Positions 1-10,010 of a stretch of 64,000 nt of DNA are shown one piece after another. The stretch is from Heterotrichella gracilis (Eukaryota > Sar > Xanthophyceae > Tribonematales > Xanthonemataceae): the NCBI GenBank assembly GCA_032358255.1, contig JAULBX010014425.1, positions 35,893 through 99,892 on the forward strand, in the 5' to 3' direction. Under the pieces are notes generated by a model that was given only the letters and a program-made list of their open reading frames with translations, had not been told where the DNA came from and did no database searches. Each line of letters starts with the position of its first letter. Position 1 is the first letter of the stretch. A program made the translations under genes and the position numbers.

Positions 1-1080
1 ACGCGCTTGTGTATTTAAAGTATAAACGCCTTTATTCTCTTCGAAATCGTTTTGTTTTTCACTTATCATTTTTAAAAAATGAGCGAGGATCTTTTCTCCA
101 AAAAGTTGTTTTATCTCTTCTGCATTGCAACCCCAAATGGTGCGCAAACGCGTTAAAACATATTCGTTATACCTATCGTTAACGCTCAATTCTTCTTTCT
201 CAAAATAGTTTGTGTTTTGTGAAATTGCTTTTATATAAAGTGAATTATTTTTTACATTCCATTGGCGAGATGTTCCGTTAAAAGAATGAGCAGATGGACC
301 AAGGCCTAAATATTCTTTTTGCAACCAATAATTGCTATTGTGTTTTGCGAAAAAACCCGGTTTGCCAAAATTAGAAATTTCGTAATGAATAAAATTGTTC
401 TGTTTCAAAATATCCGACATCATTAAAAACTGTTTGCTACTTAGATCATCATTTATTGAGGGTTCTTTTCCTTTGGCGTTTTGAATACCAAGAACTGTTT
501 TATTTTCTATAGTGAGGTTATAAGAAGAAATATGCTGTGTGTTTAAACTAACGGTTTGCAGCAGTGTGTTCTCCCAACTTTTAAGATCCTGAAATTTACT
601 ACCGTAAATAAGATCAATAGTTATATTGTTAAAACCTGCGTCCTGCGCCATTTTTACAGAATTTACAGATTGCGAGGAGTTATGAGCGCGGTTCATCCAT
701 TTTAGTTCTTCATCGTTAAAACTTTGCAATCCAATACTTAAACGATTGATACCTAATGATTTCCATTCGCTTAGGTTTTCTAAAGAAATATCATCGGGAT
801 TGGCTTCTATGGTAATCTCGGAAGCGTTATCATAACCAAACCGCTTATTTAAGGCTTCAAAAATAGCTTCAAATTCTGCTCTGTTTAGTAAACTCGGTGT
901 TCCACCACCGAAATATATACTTTCTAACCTCTTGTTTTTTAAATAGTTATACCTCAACTCGATCTCTTTAACAATTGAATTAACTAGCGAGTTTTTATCG
1001 TTTAAATTTGTGCTGAAATGAAAATCGCAATAGCTGCAAGCCTGCCTGCAATAAGGAATATGTAAGTAAATGCCCGCCAA
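1..1080 (-). CDS. hemW: HemW-type radical SAM protein, 3' end cut by window
   Basis: Radical SAM protein of the HemW (formerly oxygen-independent coproporphyrinogen III oxidase-like) family, which in studied bacteria acts as a heme chaperone rather than as an oxidase. Visible in the translation: CxxxCxxC iron-sulfur cluster motif at C11, C15 and C18, and GGGTP at about residues 58-62. There is no in-frame ATG; an in-frame stop lies 12 codons upstream and TTG at 1080 gives the typical start Met-Ala-Gly-Ile-Tyr, so TTG is chosen. The 360 codons present suggest only about 15-20 C-terminal residues are missing at the left edge. It is divergent from the PorE-like gene. Family assignment is firm; the choice between HemW and HemN rests on length and the motif context. 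Confidence 0.9.
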   Translation of the reverse strand, partial: MAGIYLHIPYCRQACSYCDFHFSTNLNDKNSLVNSIVKEIELRYNYLKNKRLESIYFGGGTPSLLNRAEFEAIFEALNKRFGYDNASEITIEANPDDISLENLSEWKSLGINRLSIGLQSFNDEELKWMNRAHNSSQSVNSVKMAQDAGFNNITIDLIYGSKFQDLKSWENTLLQTVSLNTQHISSYNLTIENKTVLGIQNAKGKEPSINDDLSSKQFLMMSDILKQNNFIHYEISNFGKPGFFAKHNSNYWLQKEYLGLGPSAHSFNGTSRQWNVKNNSLYIKAISQNTNYFEKEELSVNDRYNEYVLTRLRTIWGCNAEEIKQLFGEKILAHFLKMISEKQNDFEENKGVYTLNTQAR

Positions 1081-1121
1081 ATGCTTGTTATTATTGAGTT
1101 TATTGATGAAAGTTGTTTAAG

Positions 1122-1129
1122 CAAAGATA
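1122..1129 (-). promoter_or_regulatory. Possible -7 box for hemW
   Basis: On the minus strand this reads TATCTTTG, a match to the Bacteroidota TAnnTTTG consensus, and it lies about 40 bases upstream of the TTG start. No convincing -33 TTG sits at the usual spacing, so this is only a candidate. Confidence 0.3.
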
Positions 1130-1250
1130 AATGGGTAAATCTATTACATTAAATGCTCAAATTTGGGCTTTTTCCTCAAAAAAATTTAATTTTTTTAACG
1201 ATTTGTATAATATTTATTATATTAGCAGCCTATAAACTCATAATTAAAGT

Positions 1251-3311
1251 ATGAAAAACATTACTAAGTTTACTTTAACCGCAGCAGCTCTGGTTATTTT
1301 TGTTGCAAACGGATTCTCGCAAAAATTGCTTAAAAAGGCAGATGCAGCTTTTGAAGCTCGTCAGTACTATAACGCCATAAATATGTATAAACAGGCATAT
1401 GCAGGCGCTCCAAAAGATAAAAAGCCAATGATAATGTATAAATCAGGCTATGCAGCTCAGGAGATCAACGATTATAAAGGCGCTGAGACTTTTTATCAAA
1501 AAGCGATCGCTTCTAATTATGACGATCCTACAGTTTATTTACATTTAGCTGAAGTATTAAAAAGTCAGATGAAATATCCTGAGGCAATTGTTGAATATAA
1601 CAATTACAAAGCAAAAGGCGGAAACGCTAAAAAAGCTGACCTTGGTGTAAAATCTTGTGAATTAGCCCAGCAATGGAAAGACGCTCCTCAACGTTATAAG
1701 CTTGAGAATATGTCTTTAATGAATTCTAAAGAAAGTGATTACTCACCTAGCTTTGCAGATAAAAAGAATCAAACTTTAGTTATCACTTCTCGCAGAGAAG
1801 GTGCTTTAGGTTCTCAAGAGGTTAACATCGGTTCAAACCACTCAGATCTTTACGAAACAAAAATTGATAAGAACGGTAAATGGTCAACTCCTGTTTTATT
1901 ACCTCCAGCAATCTCTTCTCCGGTTAACGAAGGACAAGGTTGGGTAAGCAAAAAAGGTGATATGATCTTCTTTACTCGTTGCCCTGAAGAAAAGAATAAG
2001 CAAGTAAAATGCGGTTTATATATGGCAAAAAAACAAGGTAGTACTTGGGGTGTTGCTACACGTTTGCCGTTTAATAATGATACTGTACAATTTGGTCATC
2101 CAACTTTAACTGCTGATGGTAAATTTTTATATTTTGCTTCTCGTATGAATGGCGGATATGGTGGAATTGATATCTGGAGATGTACTTATGATGCAAAAGC
2201 AAATGTTTGGGGTCAACCTACAAATGCTGGTCCTGCTGTTAATACAGAAGGAGACGAAATGTATCCAACGGTTTCTGATGATGGTAAAAAATTATATTTC
2301 TCGTCAAACTATCACCCGGGAATGGGAGGTTTAGATATTTTTGTTGCTGAAGCTGGTGCTGATGGCAAATTCTCAAAAGCAGTAGAAAACCTTAAATACC
2401 CTATCAACTCTTCATACGATGATTTCGGAATTATATTTGAAGGTAAAAAACAACGTGGTTATTTAACTTCTAACCGTGAAGGCGGAAAAGGAAGCGATGA
2501 TATCTGGAGTTTTAACTTGCCTCCTTTAAATTTCAATATCAAAGGTATGGCAATGAGCAAAGGGGATGACAGAACCGGTGCAGGAAGAGGCGAAGCTGTT
2601 GAATTAGTTAAAGTTAAAATAGTTGGTAGCGATGGTTCTATAAACGAATTCACAACTCCAAAAGATGGTAACTATACATTTAAATTAAAAGAAAAAACAA
2701 CTTACACACTTTCAACTTCAACTGATAAAACAACTAAATCACCAACCTTTACAAAAGGTTATTTAGCTTCTAAAGATCAACGTGTTGTTACAACAGTTGG
2801 TTTAGGTGCTTCGAAAGATTTTATTGCTGATTTTGAATTAGCTCCGGTTGTACCGTTCATTCGTATGCCACAAATTCTTTATGCTTTAGGTAGTGCTGAA
2901 TTACTTCCTGAGTCAAAAGATTCACTACAATTCTTATATCAAACTTTAGTAGATAACCCTACAACCGTTGTTGAGTTAAACTCACACACAGATAGCCGTG
3001 GTGATGCTGCAAAAAATCAGGATCTATCGCAACGTCGTGCTCAATCTTGTGTTGATTATTTAGTAAAAGATAAAGGCATCAACCCTGCTCGTTTACAAGC
3101 TAAAGGTTATGGTAAAACTCAATTATTAATCGGCGATGATGTTATTGCAAAAGCAAAAACTAAACAAGAAAAAGAAGCTTTACACGCGTTAAACCGTAGA
3201 ACAGCTTTCCGTATCTTAAATTGGGATTTTGTTGATCCGAATGCTCCTAAAACTCCGGTTAAAGGTGGCGGAAACAATACCACTAAAGATCCAGATGAAG
3301 ACGAAGAATAA
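1251..3311 (+). CDS. PorE-like T9SS/OmpA-family outer membrane protein (TPR, PD40 propeller, OmpA)
   Basis: Envelope protein of 686 residues with the layout known for PorE, a peptidoglycan-anchoring part of the type IX secretion machinery. Order seen: signal peptide (about 1-23, no lipobox Cys), TPR-like helices (24-140), WD40-like PD40 blades (about 165-425) with repeated xGGxDIW/F signatures, a carboxypeptidase-regulatory-like beta domain (about 430-530), and an OmpA C-terminal domain from about 536 with HTDSRGD near 579-585 and NRRTAF near 648 for peptidoglycan binding. The tail is acidic. It stands alone, followed by a terminator. A general OmpA/PD40 role without T9SS function is possible, because such proteins are multiplied in this phylum. 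Compare the paralogue at 12269, which lacks OmpA. Confidence 0.8.
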   Translation: MKNITKFTLTAAALVIFVANGFSQKLLKKADAAFEARQYYNAINMYKQAYAGAPKDKKPMIMYKSGYAAQEINDYKGAETFYQKAIASNYDDPTVYLHLAEVLKSQMKYPEAIVEYNNYKAKGGNAKKADLGVKSCELAQQWKDAPQRYKLENMSLMNSKESDYSPSFADKKNQTLVITSRREGALGSQEVNIGSNHSDLYETKIDKNGKWSTPVLLPPAISSPVNEGQGWVSKKGDMIFFTRCPEEKNKQVKCGLYMAKKQGSTWGVATRLPFNNDTVQFGHPTLTADGKFLYFASRMNGGYGGIDIWRCTYDAKANVWGQPTNAGPAVNTEGDEMYPTVSDDGKKLYFSSNYHPGMGGLDIFVAEAGADGKFSKAVENLKYPINSSYDDFGIIFEGKKQRGYLTSNREGGKGSDDIWSFNLPPLNFNIKGMAMSKGDDRTGAGRGEAVELVKVKIVGSDGSINEFTTPKDGNYTFKLKEKTTYTLSTSTDKTTKSPTFTKGYLASKDQRVVTTVGLGASKDFIADFELAPVVPFIRMPQILYALGSAELLPESKDSLQFLYQTLVDNPTTVVELNSHTDSRGDAAKNQDLSQRRAQSCVDYLVKDKGINPARLQAKGYGKTQLLIGDDVIAKAKTKQEKEALHALNRRTAFRILNWDFVDPNAPKTPVKGGGNNTTKDPDEDEE

Positions 3312-3331
3312 TCGTTGTTCTTAAATCATAT

Positions 3332-3364
3332 TAAAAGGCTGCAAAATTTGTAGCCTTTTTTTTT
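3332..3364 (+). terminator. Rho-independent terminator after the PorE-like gene
   Basis: AAAAGGCT and AGCCTTTT form a stem around an 11-base spacer and run into nine T residues, 20 bases after the stop codon. Confidence 0.75.
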
Positions 3365-3399
3365 GCATTATTCTTACCTTTAAATGATAAGTAATTGAA

Positions 3400-6300
3400 T
3401 TGGAAAATTTTGTAGTTTATAGATCAAGTGCGGGAAGCGGAAAAACATTTACGCTCGTTAAAGAATACTTGCGCTTATCTCTATCCGATCCAAAAAAATT
3501 AAACAGTAACTACAAACGCATACTTGCTGTTACCTTCACTAATAAAGCAGCTGCAGAAATGAAACAGCGCATCCTCGATGCATTGGATCAAATTGCCAAT
3601 AAAACACAACTACCATTTGTTGGAAAACTCTTATGTGAAGAACTAAAAATTAAACAGGAAGAGTTAAAACAAAGGTCAAAGATCGTATTAAGCCAAATAC
3701 TACACCACTACTCCGATTTTTCTATTGGTACCATCGATAGCTTTACGCATAAAATTGTAAAGACCTTTGCGCACGATCTGAAACTACCGGTTAATTTTAA
3801 TCTCGAAATGGATGTGGAAGGCTTTTACGACAAAGTAATTTCAACACTGTTTAATCAAATTGGAGAAGATGAATATATAAGTAAATTATTAAAAGAGTTT
3901 GTTTTAAATAAAGCCGAAGAAAATGCCAGCTGGGATCCTGAAAAAGCAATCAAAGAATTTGCAAAGCTTTTGCAAAAGGAAAACTCCGACAGCTACCTCC
4001 AAAAATTAAAACACTTTAGTCCGCAAGAACTCGAAGAGATAAGGAAAGAACTATTTGCTTACATAAGTCATTATAACTCGCATTTAAAAACCGAGGGACA
4101 AAAAGCCATCGATCTTATTTCTAAAAATGGTTTAAGCGATAATGATTTTAGTTATAAAGCAAGCGGACCTCAAAGTTTTTTTAAAAAATGTGTTAATCAA
4201 AATGTAGATATTGAAGCCACCGTTAAAGGCAGAACCATTGATGCAATTGAAAAAAATGCATGGGCCAATAAAGAAACACCAAACAAAAATAAAGTAGAAG
4301 CCATTAGCTCTCAATTAACTTCAATTGCGCGCCACTTAATTGATTTTATAAAAGAAAATCATTCTTATTACAGTTTATGTAAATTATTAAGCACACAAAT
4401 TTACCCTTTGCTACTTTTGAAAAAAATTGAAGAAATAAGTAGCGATAAAAAACAAGAAGAACGTTTGGTATTTATAAGTGAGTTCAATAAAAACATTTTC
4501 GATTTAATTAATAATGAACCAACGCCCTTTATTTACGAAAGGTTGGGAGAAAAGTATCAGCATTACTTATTAGATGAGTTTCAGGACACGAGCACACTGC
4601 AATGGCATAACATCTTGCCTCTCATTGATAATTCATTATCAAACGGCTGGTTTAATTTAATTGTTGGCGATGGCAAACAAAGTATTTATAGATGGCGAAA
4701 TGCCAATGTGAAACAATTTATCGATCTACCTGAAATTGAAAATGCAACTGGCAATTTTTTGATAGAAGAAAGAAGTGACAACCTGAACCGCAATTTTAAA
4801 GAGAAATTACTGGACACCAATTATAGAAGCCTTTCTACGATCATAAACTTTAATAACGCTCTTTTTAATAAATTAAGTGATGATCTTTTGAGTGACTCCC
4901 ACAAAAAAATATATAAAGATCAACGCCAGGAAGTAAAACACTTAGGGACAGGGCTCATTACAGTAAATACCGGCAAAGTAAACCGTGAAGAGCTTGACGA
5001 GTTGAATTTTAATCTAATTAAAATGCAGATACAAAATGCGCTCAGTTCTAAATTTGAATATAAAGACATTTGTATTATTGTACGCAAAAACACACACGGC
5101 AACAACATTGCCGATTTTTTAATGCAGAACCAAATTCCAATTGTTTCATCTGACTCTTTATTATTAAAAAATAATCTTGAAGTAAATACAATTATTAGTT
5201 ACTTAAATTATCTTTCTAATAACCAGGATAAAGTTAGTGCCACCGCAGTAATTAATTATTTACAGCAAACGCAACAAATAAGCAATAAAGAATTTACAAC
5301 CGGCGCGCAAAAACTAGCTAAGAACATTCCACTCTTTGAAGTATTAAAAAGTTTTAATATTAACTTACCCGATCAAGATCTTTCATTGAACAATCTCTTC
5401 GATCATTGTTTAATAATTATCAACGCTCTTTCATTGAATAACAATGGCTATCCTTATATCCGTTTCTTTTTGGATGAAGTGAACGAATATCTCATAACAA
5501 AAAATTCTAACATTTCTTCTTTTTGTGAATGGTGGAAAGTACGCAGCCAAAAAGCATCTTTAATAATTCCTGCAAATACGAACGCGGTAAAAATAATGAC
5601 CATTCATGCAAGCAAGGGACTAGAATTTCCTGTGGTAATCGTTCCATATTGTAACAGCAATTTTTACAGAGCTAATGATAGCTGGGTAGAATTAAATAAC
5701 GCTAAAATAAAATTACCTGTAGCAGCCATTAATCTTTCTTCTAAAGTGAAAAACGCCGGCCTCGAAAAAGAATTTGCTTTAGAAGAACAGGAACAGATCC
5801 TTGAAAATTTGAATTTGCTTTATGTGGCATTTACACGCGCGTCAGAGAGGCTCCATATTATTTCAGCTTACTCAAATAATAGCAAAACACTTATTAGCCA
5901 TTGGATAGAAAAATATCTTACCGACAACTTAAAACCAAAAGCAACCAACTATTTTGAGATCGGCGAAATTAATAACAAACAATTGCAAGAATCAAAAGAA
6001 AGTCCGGAACATTTTAATTTGAAGCCGCTAAAATTTGACACATCAAACAATGTTATACAAATAAAAGCATCGCATCTACTTAACTCTGAAGATTCTCATG
6101 AAGCAAAAGAAATGGGCATTATTATTCACTGGATCTTGTCCAAGATCAATAATAACAAAGAGGTAGATGAAGCAATAAACCAGGCACTTTTAGAGGGCAT
6201 GATAAACACAACACAGATTATGCCTATTAAAGAGAAGCTGAACAGGTTAGTACATCATCCTGAATTAAGGAACTATTTTGAATCTGAAAAAAATTACAAA

Positions 6301-6528
6301 ATAGAAATGGAAATAGCCACTTTTAGTGGTGAAGTACTCCGGCCTGATAGGATAATACTTGAAGAGAAATTAACCACCATTATTGATTATAAAACAGGTA
6401 GGGAAAATAACAAAAAATATTTTAAACAATTATTAAAATACCAGGAGGCCATGATTAACATGGGATATAGCAACATTAAAAGTTTACTGGTTTATATAGA
6501 TGATCTTACAATTGTTGAACTAAAATAG
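3400..6528 (+). CDS. UvrD/AddA-like helicase with C-terminal PD-(D/E)XK nuclease
   Basis: Superfamily 1A helicase-nuclease of 1042 residues, the AddA/RecB type used in processing double-strand breaks for recombination. Seen: Walker A AGSGKT at 11-16, Walker B DEFQDT at 392-397, the motif IV-VI region including a HASKGLEFP helicase motif, then a C-terminal nuclease with D983 and D996-Y-K998 fitting PD-(D/E)XK. The start is TTG, giving the usual short N-terminus before motif I. In many Bacteroidota an AddB-like partner is encoded upstream; here the upstream neighbour is the unrelated PorE-like gene, so the partner must be elsewhere or absent. Downstream genes are unrelated by function. Confidence 0.85.
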   Translation: MENFVVYRSSAGSGKTFTLVKEYLRLSLSDPKKLNSNYKRILAVTFTNKAAAEMKQRILDALDQIANKTQLPFVGKLLCEELKIKQEELKQRSKIVLSQILHHYSDFSIGTIDSFTHKIVKTFAHDLKLPVNFNLEMDVEGFYDKVISTLFNQIGEDEYISKLLKEFVLNKAEENASWDPEKAIKEFAKLLQKENSDSYLQKLKHFSPQELEEIRKELFAYISHYNSHLKTEGQKAIDLISKNGLSDNDFSYKASGPQSFFKKCVNQNVDIEATVKGRTIDAIEKNAWANKETPNKNKVEAISSQLTSIARHLIDFIKENHSYYSLCKLLSTQIYPLLLLKKIEEISSDKKQEERLVFISEFNKNIFDLINNEPTPFIYERLGEKYQHYLLDEFQDTSTLQWHNILPLIDNSLSNGWFNLIVGDGKQSIYRWRNANVKQFIDLPEIENATGNFLIEERSDNLNRNFKEKLLDTNYRSLSTIINFNNALFNKLSDDLLSDSHKKIYKDQRQEVKHLGTGLITVNTGKVNREELDELNFNLIKMQIQNALSSKFEYKDICIIVRKNTHGNNIADFLMQNQIPIVSSDSLLLKNNLEVNTIISYLNYLSNNQDKVSATAVINYLQQTQQISNKEFTTGAQKLAKNIPLFEVLKSFNINLPDQDLSLNNLFDHCLIIINALSLNNNGYPYIRFFLDEVNEYLITKNSNISSFCEWWKVRSQKASLIIPANTNAVKIMTIHASKGLEFPVVIVPYCNSNFYRANDSWVELNNAKIKLPVAAINLSSKVKNAGLEKEFALEEQEQILENLNLLYVAFTRASERLHIISAYSNNSKTLISHWIEKYLTDNLKPKATNYFEIGEINNKQLQESKESPEHFNLKPLKFDTSNNVIQIKASHLLNSEDSHEAKEMGIIIHWILSKINNNKEVDEAINQALLEGMINTTQIMPIKEKLNRLVHHPELRNYFESEKNYKIEMEIATFSGEVLRPDRIILEEKLTTIIDYKTGRENNKKYFKQLLKYQEAMINMGYSNIKSLLVYIDDLTIVELK

Positions 6529-6564
6529 CTATATTCGTATCTCAAATTCAAACAATTTATTGAA

Positions 6565-8571
6565 ATGAAAAAAGCCATTTTATCCTTTTTAATACTTCAA
6601 GCGCTAAACTGTTTATCACAAAAGGCGGGTATTAATTTCTCCTATATTGACTCGAGTGCTAACCCTCGTAATGATTTTTATACTTTTTGCAATGGTAAAT
6701 GGCAAAAATCATTTGTGCTTCCTGAAAGCGACCCTCGTTACGGGAGTTTTAACGAGATAAATAATAATAATCTGAAAAACATAAAAGTTATTTTGGATAA
6801 TGCTTCAAAAAATAAAGCAGCTGCACCAAATTCTAACGCGCAAAAATTAAGAGACTTTTATAATATTGCTATGGACTCTGTAAATGCAGATAAATTAGCA
6901 TTCGCTCCAATAAGAGAGCAGTTAGCTAAAATTGATGCCGTTAAAACAGTAGATGAACTTATTGCTTTAAAATCCGACTTGGATTTTGATGGAGTAGCTT
7001 TATTTTTTGGCGGAGGTGTTAGTATTGATGCGAAGAATAGTAAAAAGAACAGATATAGTCTTTCGCAGGCAGGCCTTGGTCTTGGCGAAAGAGATTATTA
7101 TTATAATCCTCAATTCGAATCAATAAGAACAGAATACGTTAAATATCTTTCCAATTTATTTGAATTAATAGGCGTTGAAAAAAAATCAAGTTACGACAAT
7201 GCTAACCTTGTTTTTAATTTTGAAAAACAAATGGCGGACAATGCGCTTACCCGATTGGAAATGAGAAATCCCGAAAAATTGTATAACATTTTTACTCCCG
7301 CTAGTTTAAAACAATTGACACCAACAATAAACTGGGATACATATTTTAAGAAAAAGAATATCCAGCATCCCGATACAGTTATTGTTACTTCTTTAAAGTA
7401 TTTTAACAAATTAGGCGAACTGTTAAATTCCACTACGGTTGAAAGTTTAAAGCTGTACGCAAAAGCACAATTGTTAATGGAAGCAGCTCCTTACTTGTCA
7501 AGTAAATTTGAAGAAGTGAATTTTGCATTCAGGGGAAAGGTTCTTAGTGGCGCACCAAAAATGAAACCAAGATGGGAACGTGTTCAGGCCGCTATGGATA
7601 GAGTAATAGGTGATATTGTTTCGGAAGAATTCGTTAAAAAACACTTTACGCCAAAAGCAAAAGCAAAAGTGAATTCGCTTATTGATAATTTAATTTTGGC
7701 TTACCGTGAACGGATCAATTCAAGAACCTGGATGGATGATGGCACCAAAAAACAAGCCAATAGAAAATTAGACCTTTTAATTCGAAAAGTTGGTTATCCC
7801 GAAAAGTGGAAAGATTATTCAAAACTAACTATTGCTACTGATAATTATTGGGCCAATTATACCCGCGGTGTAAGATATGCAGTGATAGATAACCTTGGTG
7901 ATCTTAAAAAACCTGCTGACAGAACTAAGTGGCAAATGACTCCTGTAACTGTTAATGCATATTACGATCCAACCACTAACGAAATAACCTTTCCTGCAGC
8001 AATCATGCAACCTCCCTTCTTTGATCCGGAAGCAGAAGACGCTGCAAATTACGGCACAATGGGTGCTATCATTGGCCACGAATTAACGCACGGCTTTGAT
8101 GATCAGGGTGCGCAATTTGATGCAGATGGAAATATGAAAATGTGGTGGACAAAACAAGACTACGATAATTTTAAAACAAAAACTTTGCTTATTGTAAACC
8201 AGTTTAATAATTACATTGCAATTGATTCCATGAAAGTAAATGGCAGTATGACGCAAGGCGAGAACATTGCCGATCTAGGTGGCTTAACTATGGCCTATTA
8301 CGCTTACCAAAAATCTTTGAAAGGTAAACCCTCAGTAAAAATGGGCGGCTTCACAGGTGAGCAACGTTTCTTTATTGCCTGGGCTCAAGGCTGGAAAGGC
8401 GTTTGCAGAGACGCTGAATTAAAAAGATTAATAACTGTTGATTACCATTCTCCGGGATATTTCAGAGCCTTTGCACCGTTAAGCAATTTGCCGGAATTCT
8501 ACAAAGCGTTTGGCGTTAAAGAAGGTGATAAAATGTATACCCCGGAAAATAAACGCGTAGAGATTTGGTAA
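6565..8571 (+). CDS. M13 family zinc metallopeptidase (PepO/neprilysin-like), secreted
   Basis: Gluzincin endopeptidase of 668 residues, expected to cleave peptides in the periplasm or outside the cell. A signal peptide (about 1-19, ending Ser-Gln) precedes the Peptidase_M13_N part and the catalytic part. Catalytic HELTH is at 505-509 and the third zinc ligand lies in ENIADLGG starting at E566. The C-terminal AxxSNLPEFYxAF and Cys-containing WAQxWxxxCR motifs are typical. Its stop codon lies inside the start of the next gene, suggesting coupled translation with the PBP4-like gene. Family assignment is secure; the physiological substrate cannot be read from sequence. Confidence 0.93.
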   Translation: MKKAILSFLILQALNCLSQKAGINFSYIDSSANPRNDFYTFCNGKWQKSFVLPESDPRYGSFNEINNNNLKNIKVILDNASKNKAAAPNSNAQKLRDFYNIAMDSVNADKLAFAPIREQLAKIDAVKTVDELIALKSDLDFDGVALFFGGGVSIDAKNSKKNRYSLSQAGLGLGERDYYYNPQFESIRTEYVKYLSNLFELIGVEKKSSYDNANLVFNFEKQMADNALTRLEMRNPEKLYNIFTPASLKQLTPTINWDTYFKKKNIQHPDTVIVTSLKYFNKLGELLNSTTVESLKLYAKAQLLMEAAPYLSSKFEEVNFAFRGKVLSGAPKMKPRWERVQAAMDRVIGDIVSEEFVKKHFTPKAKAKVNSLIDNLILAYRERINSRTWMDDGTKKQANRKLDLLIRKVGYPEKWKDYSKLTIATDNYWANYTRGVRYAVIDNLGDLKKPADRTKWQMTPVTVNAYYDPTTNEITFPAAIMQPPFFDPEAEDAANYGTMGAIIGHELTHGFDDQGAQFDADGNMKMWWTKQDYDNFKTKTLLIVNQFNNYIAIDSMKVNGSMTQGENIADLGGLTMAYYAYQKSLKGKPSVKMGGFTGEQRFFIAWAQGWKGVCRDAELKRLITVDYHSPGYFRAFAPLSNLPEFYKAFGVKEGDKMYTPENKRVEIW

Positions 8572-10001
8572 AAAGTTATTATAAATTATTTTTAATTTGT
8601 TTGCTGCCATTATGTATTAATGCTCAGATAAGCTCTGTTGTTGAAGGTTGGAAAGCTGATAAGGATCTTAAAAGTGCTACACTCAGTTTTTGTGTAATAG
8701 ATACCAAGACCGGAGAAATTGTTTCTGAATTAAATTCACATCAATCTGTTGTGCCGGCAAGTACGCAAAAAGTAATAACTACCGCTGCCGCATTAGGCAC
8801 ATTGGGGGCAGGCTACAGGTATACAACCAAAATATATTACACAGGTACTTTTATAAAAGAAACTGGCGTTATAAACGGCGACATAATTATTTACGGTAGC
8901 GGCGACCCAACATTACAATCAGAAAATTTCGTGAAAGAAAAAGACACCATCCAGGTTACTGATAAATGGGCGGTTGCTTTAAAAGAAAAAGGCGTTAAAG
9001 AGATAAAAGGAAAAATAATTGGAGATGCTAGTTTTTTTGACAGAACAATTCCCGGCAATTGGATCTGGGCTGATATAAATAATTATTTTGGCGTTGCCCC
9101 TTGCGGCTTATCCTACAACGATAATAAATTTAAAATTATTTATACCAGTAAAGAAGTAGGTAGCAAAGCGACGGTAGAAAAAACAATTCCCGCATATTGT
9201 AATAATACAATCTGCATTAATTCAAATGTAATTTCTAAAGGTACCGAAGATGACGCTTTTGTTTACGGCGATCCATTCAGTTACACAAAAGAAGTTAGCG
9301 GAAAAATCCCCCCAAATAAAAAGGATTTTGAGGTGGAGGCCGCCCTACCCGACCCGGCTTTACTATGCGCTGAAAAATTTTCGATATCATTAGGCAAAGC
9401 AGGAATTAAATATAATGCCAAGTTGGTCGAATCAAATTATAAACGCCCCGATAGTACAATTACAAAACAACTGCTGTATACACATTTTTCCCCTTCACTT
9501 GAGAGAATAATTTTTTACACCAACCTAAAAAGTAATAACCATTATTGCGAAACTATTTTAAGAAGTGTTGGCCGGGGCAGTATGTATTTGGGAATTGATG
9601 CAGTGAAAAATTTCTGGCAAAAAAAAGGTTTGGATGTTACAGAACTTTATATGGTAGATGGAAGTGGTTTATCAAGAGCAAATACTGTAACAACAAATTT
9701 TCAGGCAAGCCTTTTAAATAAAATTTATAACGACAGCTCGCTTTACAAAATGTTTAACAACTCATTACCTGTTGCCGGTAAAAGTGGCAGCATGAGTAAT
9801 ATTGGTAAGGGGAAATTAATAGAGAACAATATGCGCGCTAAAACCGGTTATATTAATCGTGCCAGAGGCTATTGTGGTTTTGTTAAATCAAAATCCGGTA
9901 AAGATCTTGCCTTTTCCGTACTTTTCAATAACTATAACTGCTCGGCAAAAGACGCAAAAGTAAAGATCGAAAAATTTTTAGTTGAGCTGGGAGAATTATA
10001 A
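8565..10001 (+). CDS. dacB: D-Ala-D-Ala carboxypeptidase/endopeptidase, PBP4 (DacB) type
   Basis: Class C low-molecular-weight penicillin-binding protein of 478 residues that trims or cleaves peptidoglycan cross-links in the periplasm. Motifs seen: S66-x-x-K69, S323-N-N325 and K426-T-G428, in the order and spacing of S13 peptidases, plus DGSGLSRAN at 365-373. A signal peptide occupies about 1-20. The start is TTG at 8565, seven bases inside the M13 gene, and gives a normal signal peptide; no closer ATG does. It is followed after 9 bases by dihydroorotase, so it likely sits in a five-gene rightward run. Confidence 0.92.
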   Translation: MVKSYYKLFLICLLPLCINAQISSVVEGWKADKDLKSATLSFCVIDTKTGEIVSELNSHQSVVPASTQKVITTAAALGTLGAGYRYTTKIYYTGTFIKETGVINGDIIIYGSGDPTLQSENFVKEKDTIQVTDKWAVALKEKGVKEIKGKIIGDASFFDRTIPGNWIWADINNYFGVAPCGLSYNDNKFKIIYTSKEVGSKATVEKTIPAYCNNTICINSNVISKGTEDDAFVYGDPFSYTKEVSGKIPPNKKDFEVEAALPDPALLCAEKFSISLGKAGIKYNAKLVESNYKRPDSTITKQLLYTHFSPSLERIIFYTNLKSNNHYCETILRSVGRGSMYLGIDAVKNFWQKKGLDVTELYMVDGSGLSRANTVTTNFQASLLNKIYNDSSLYKMFNNSLPVAGKSGSMSNIGKGKLIENNMRAKTGYINRARGYCGFVKSKSGKDLAFSVLFNNYNCSAKDAKVKIEKFLVELGEL

Positions 10002-10010
10002 CTTTGTAAT

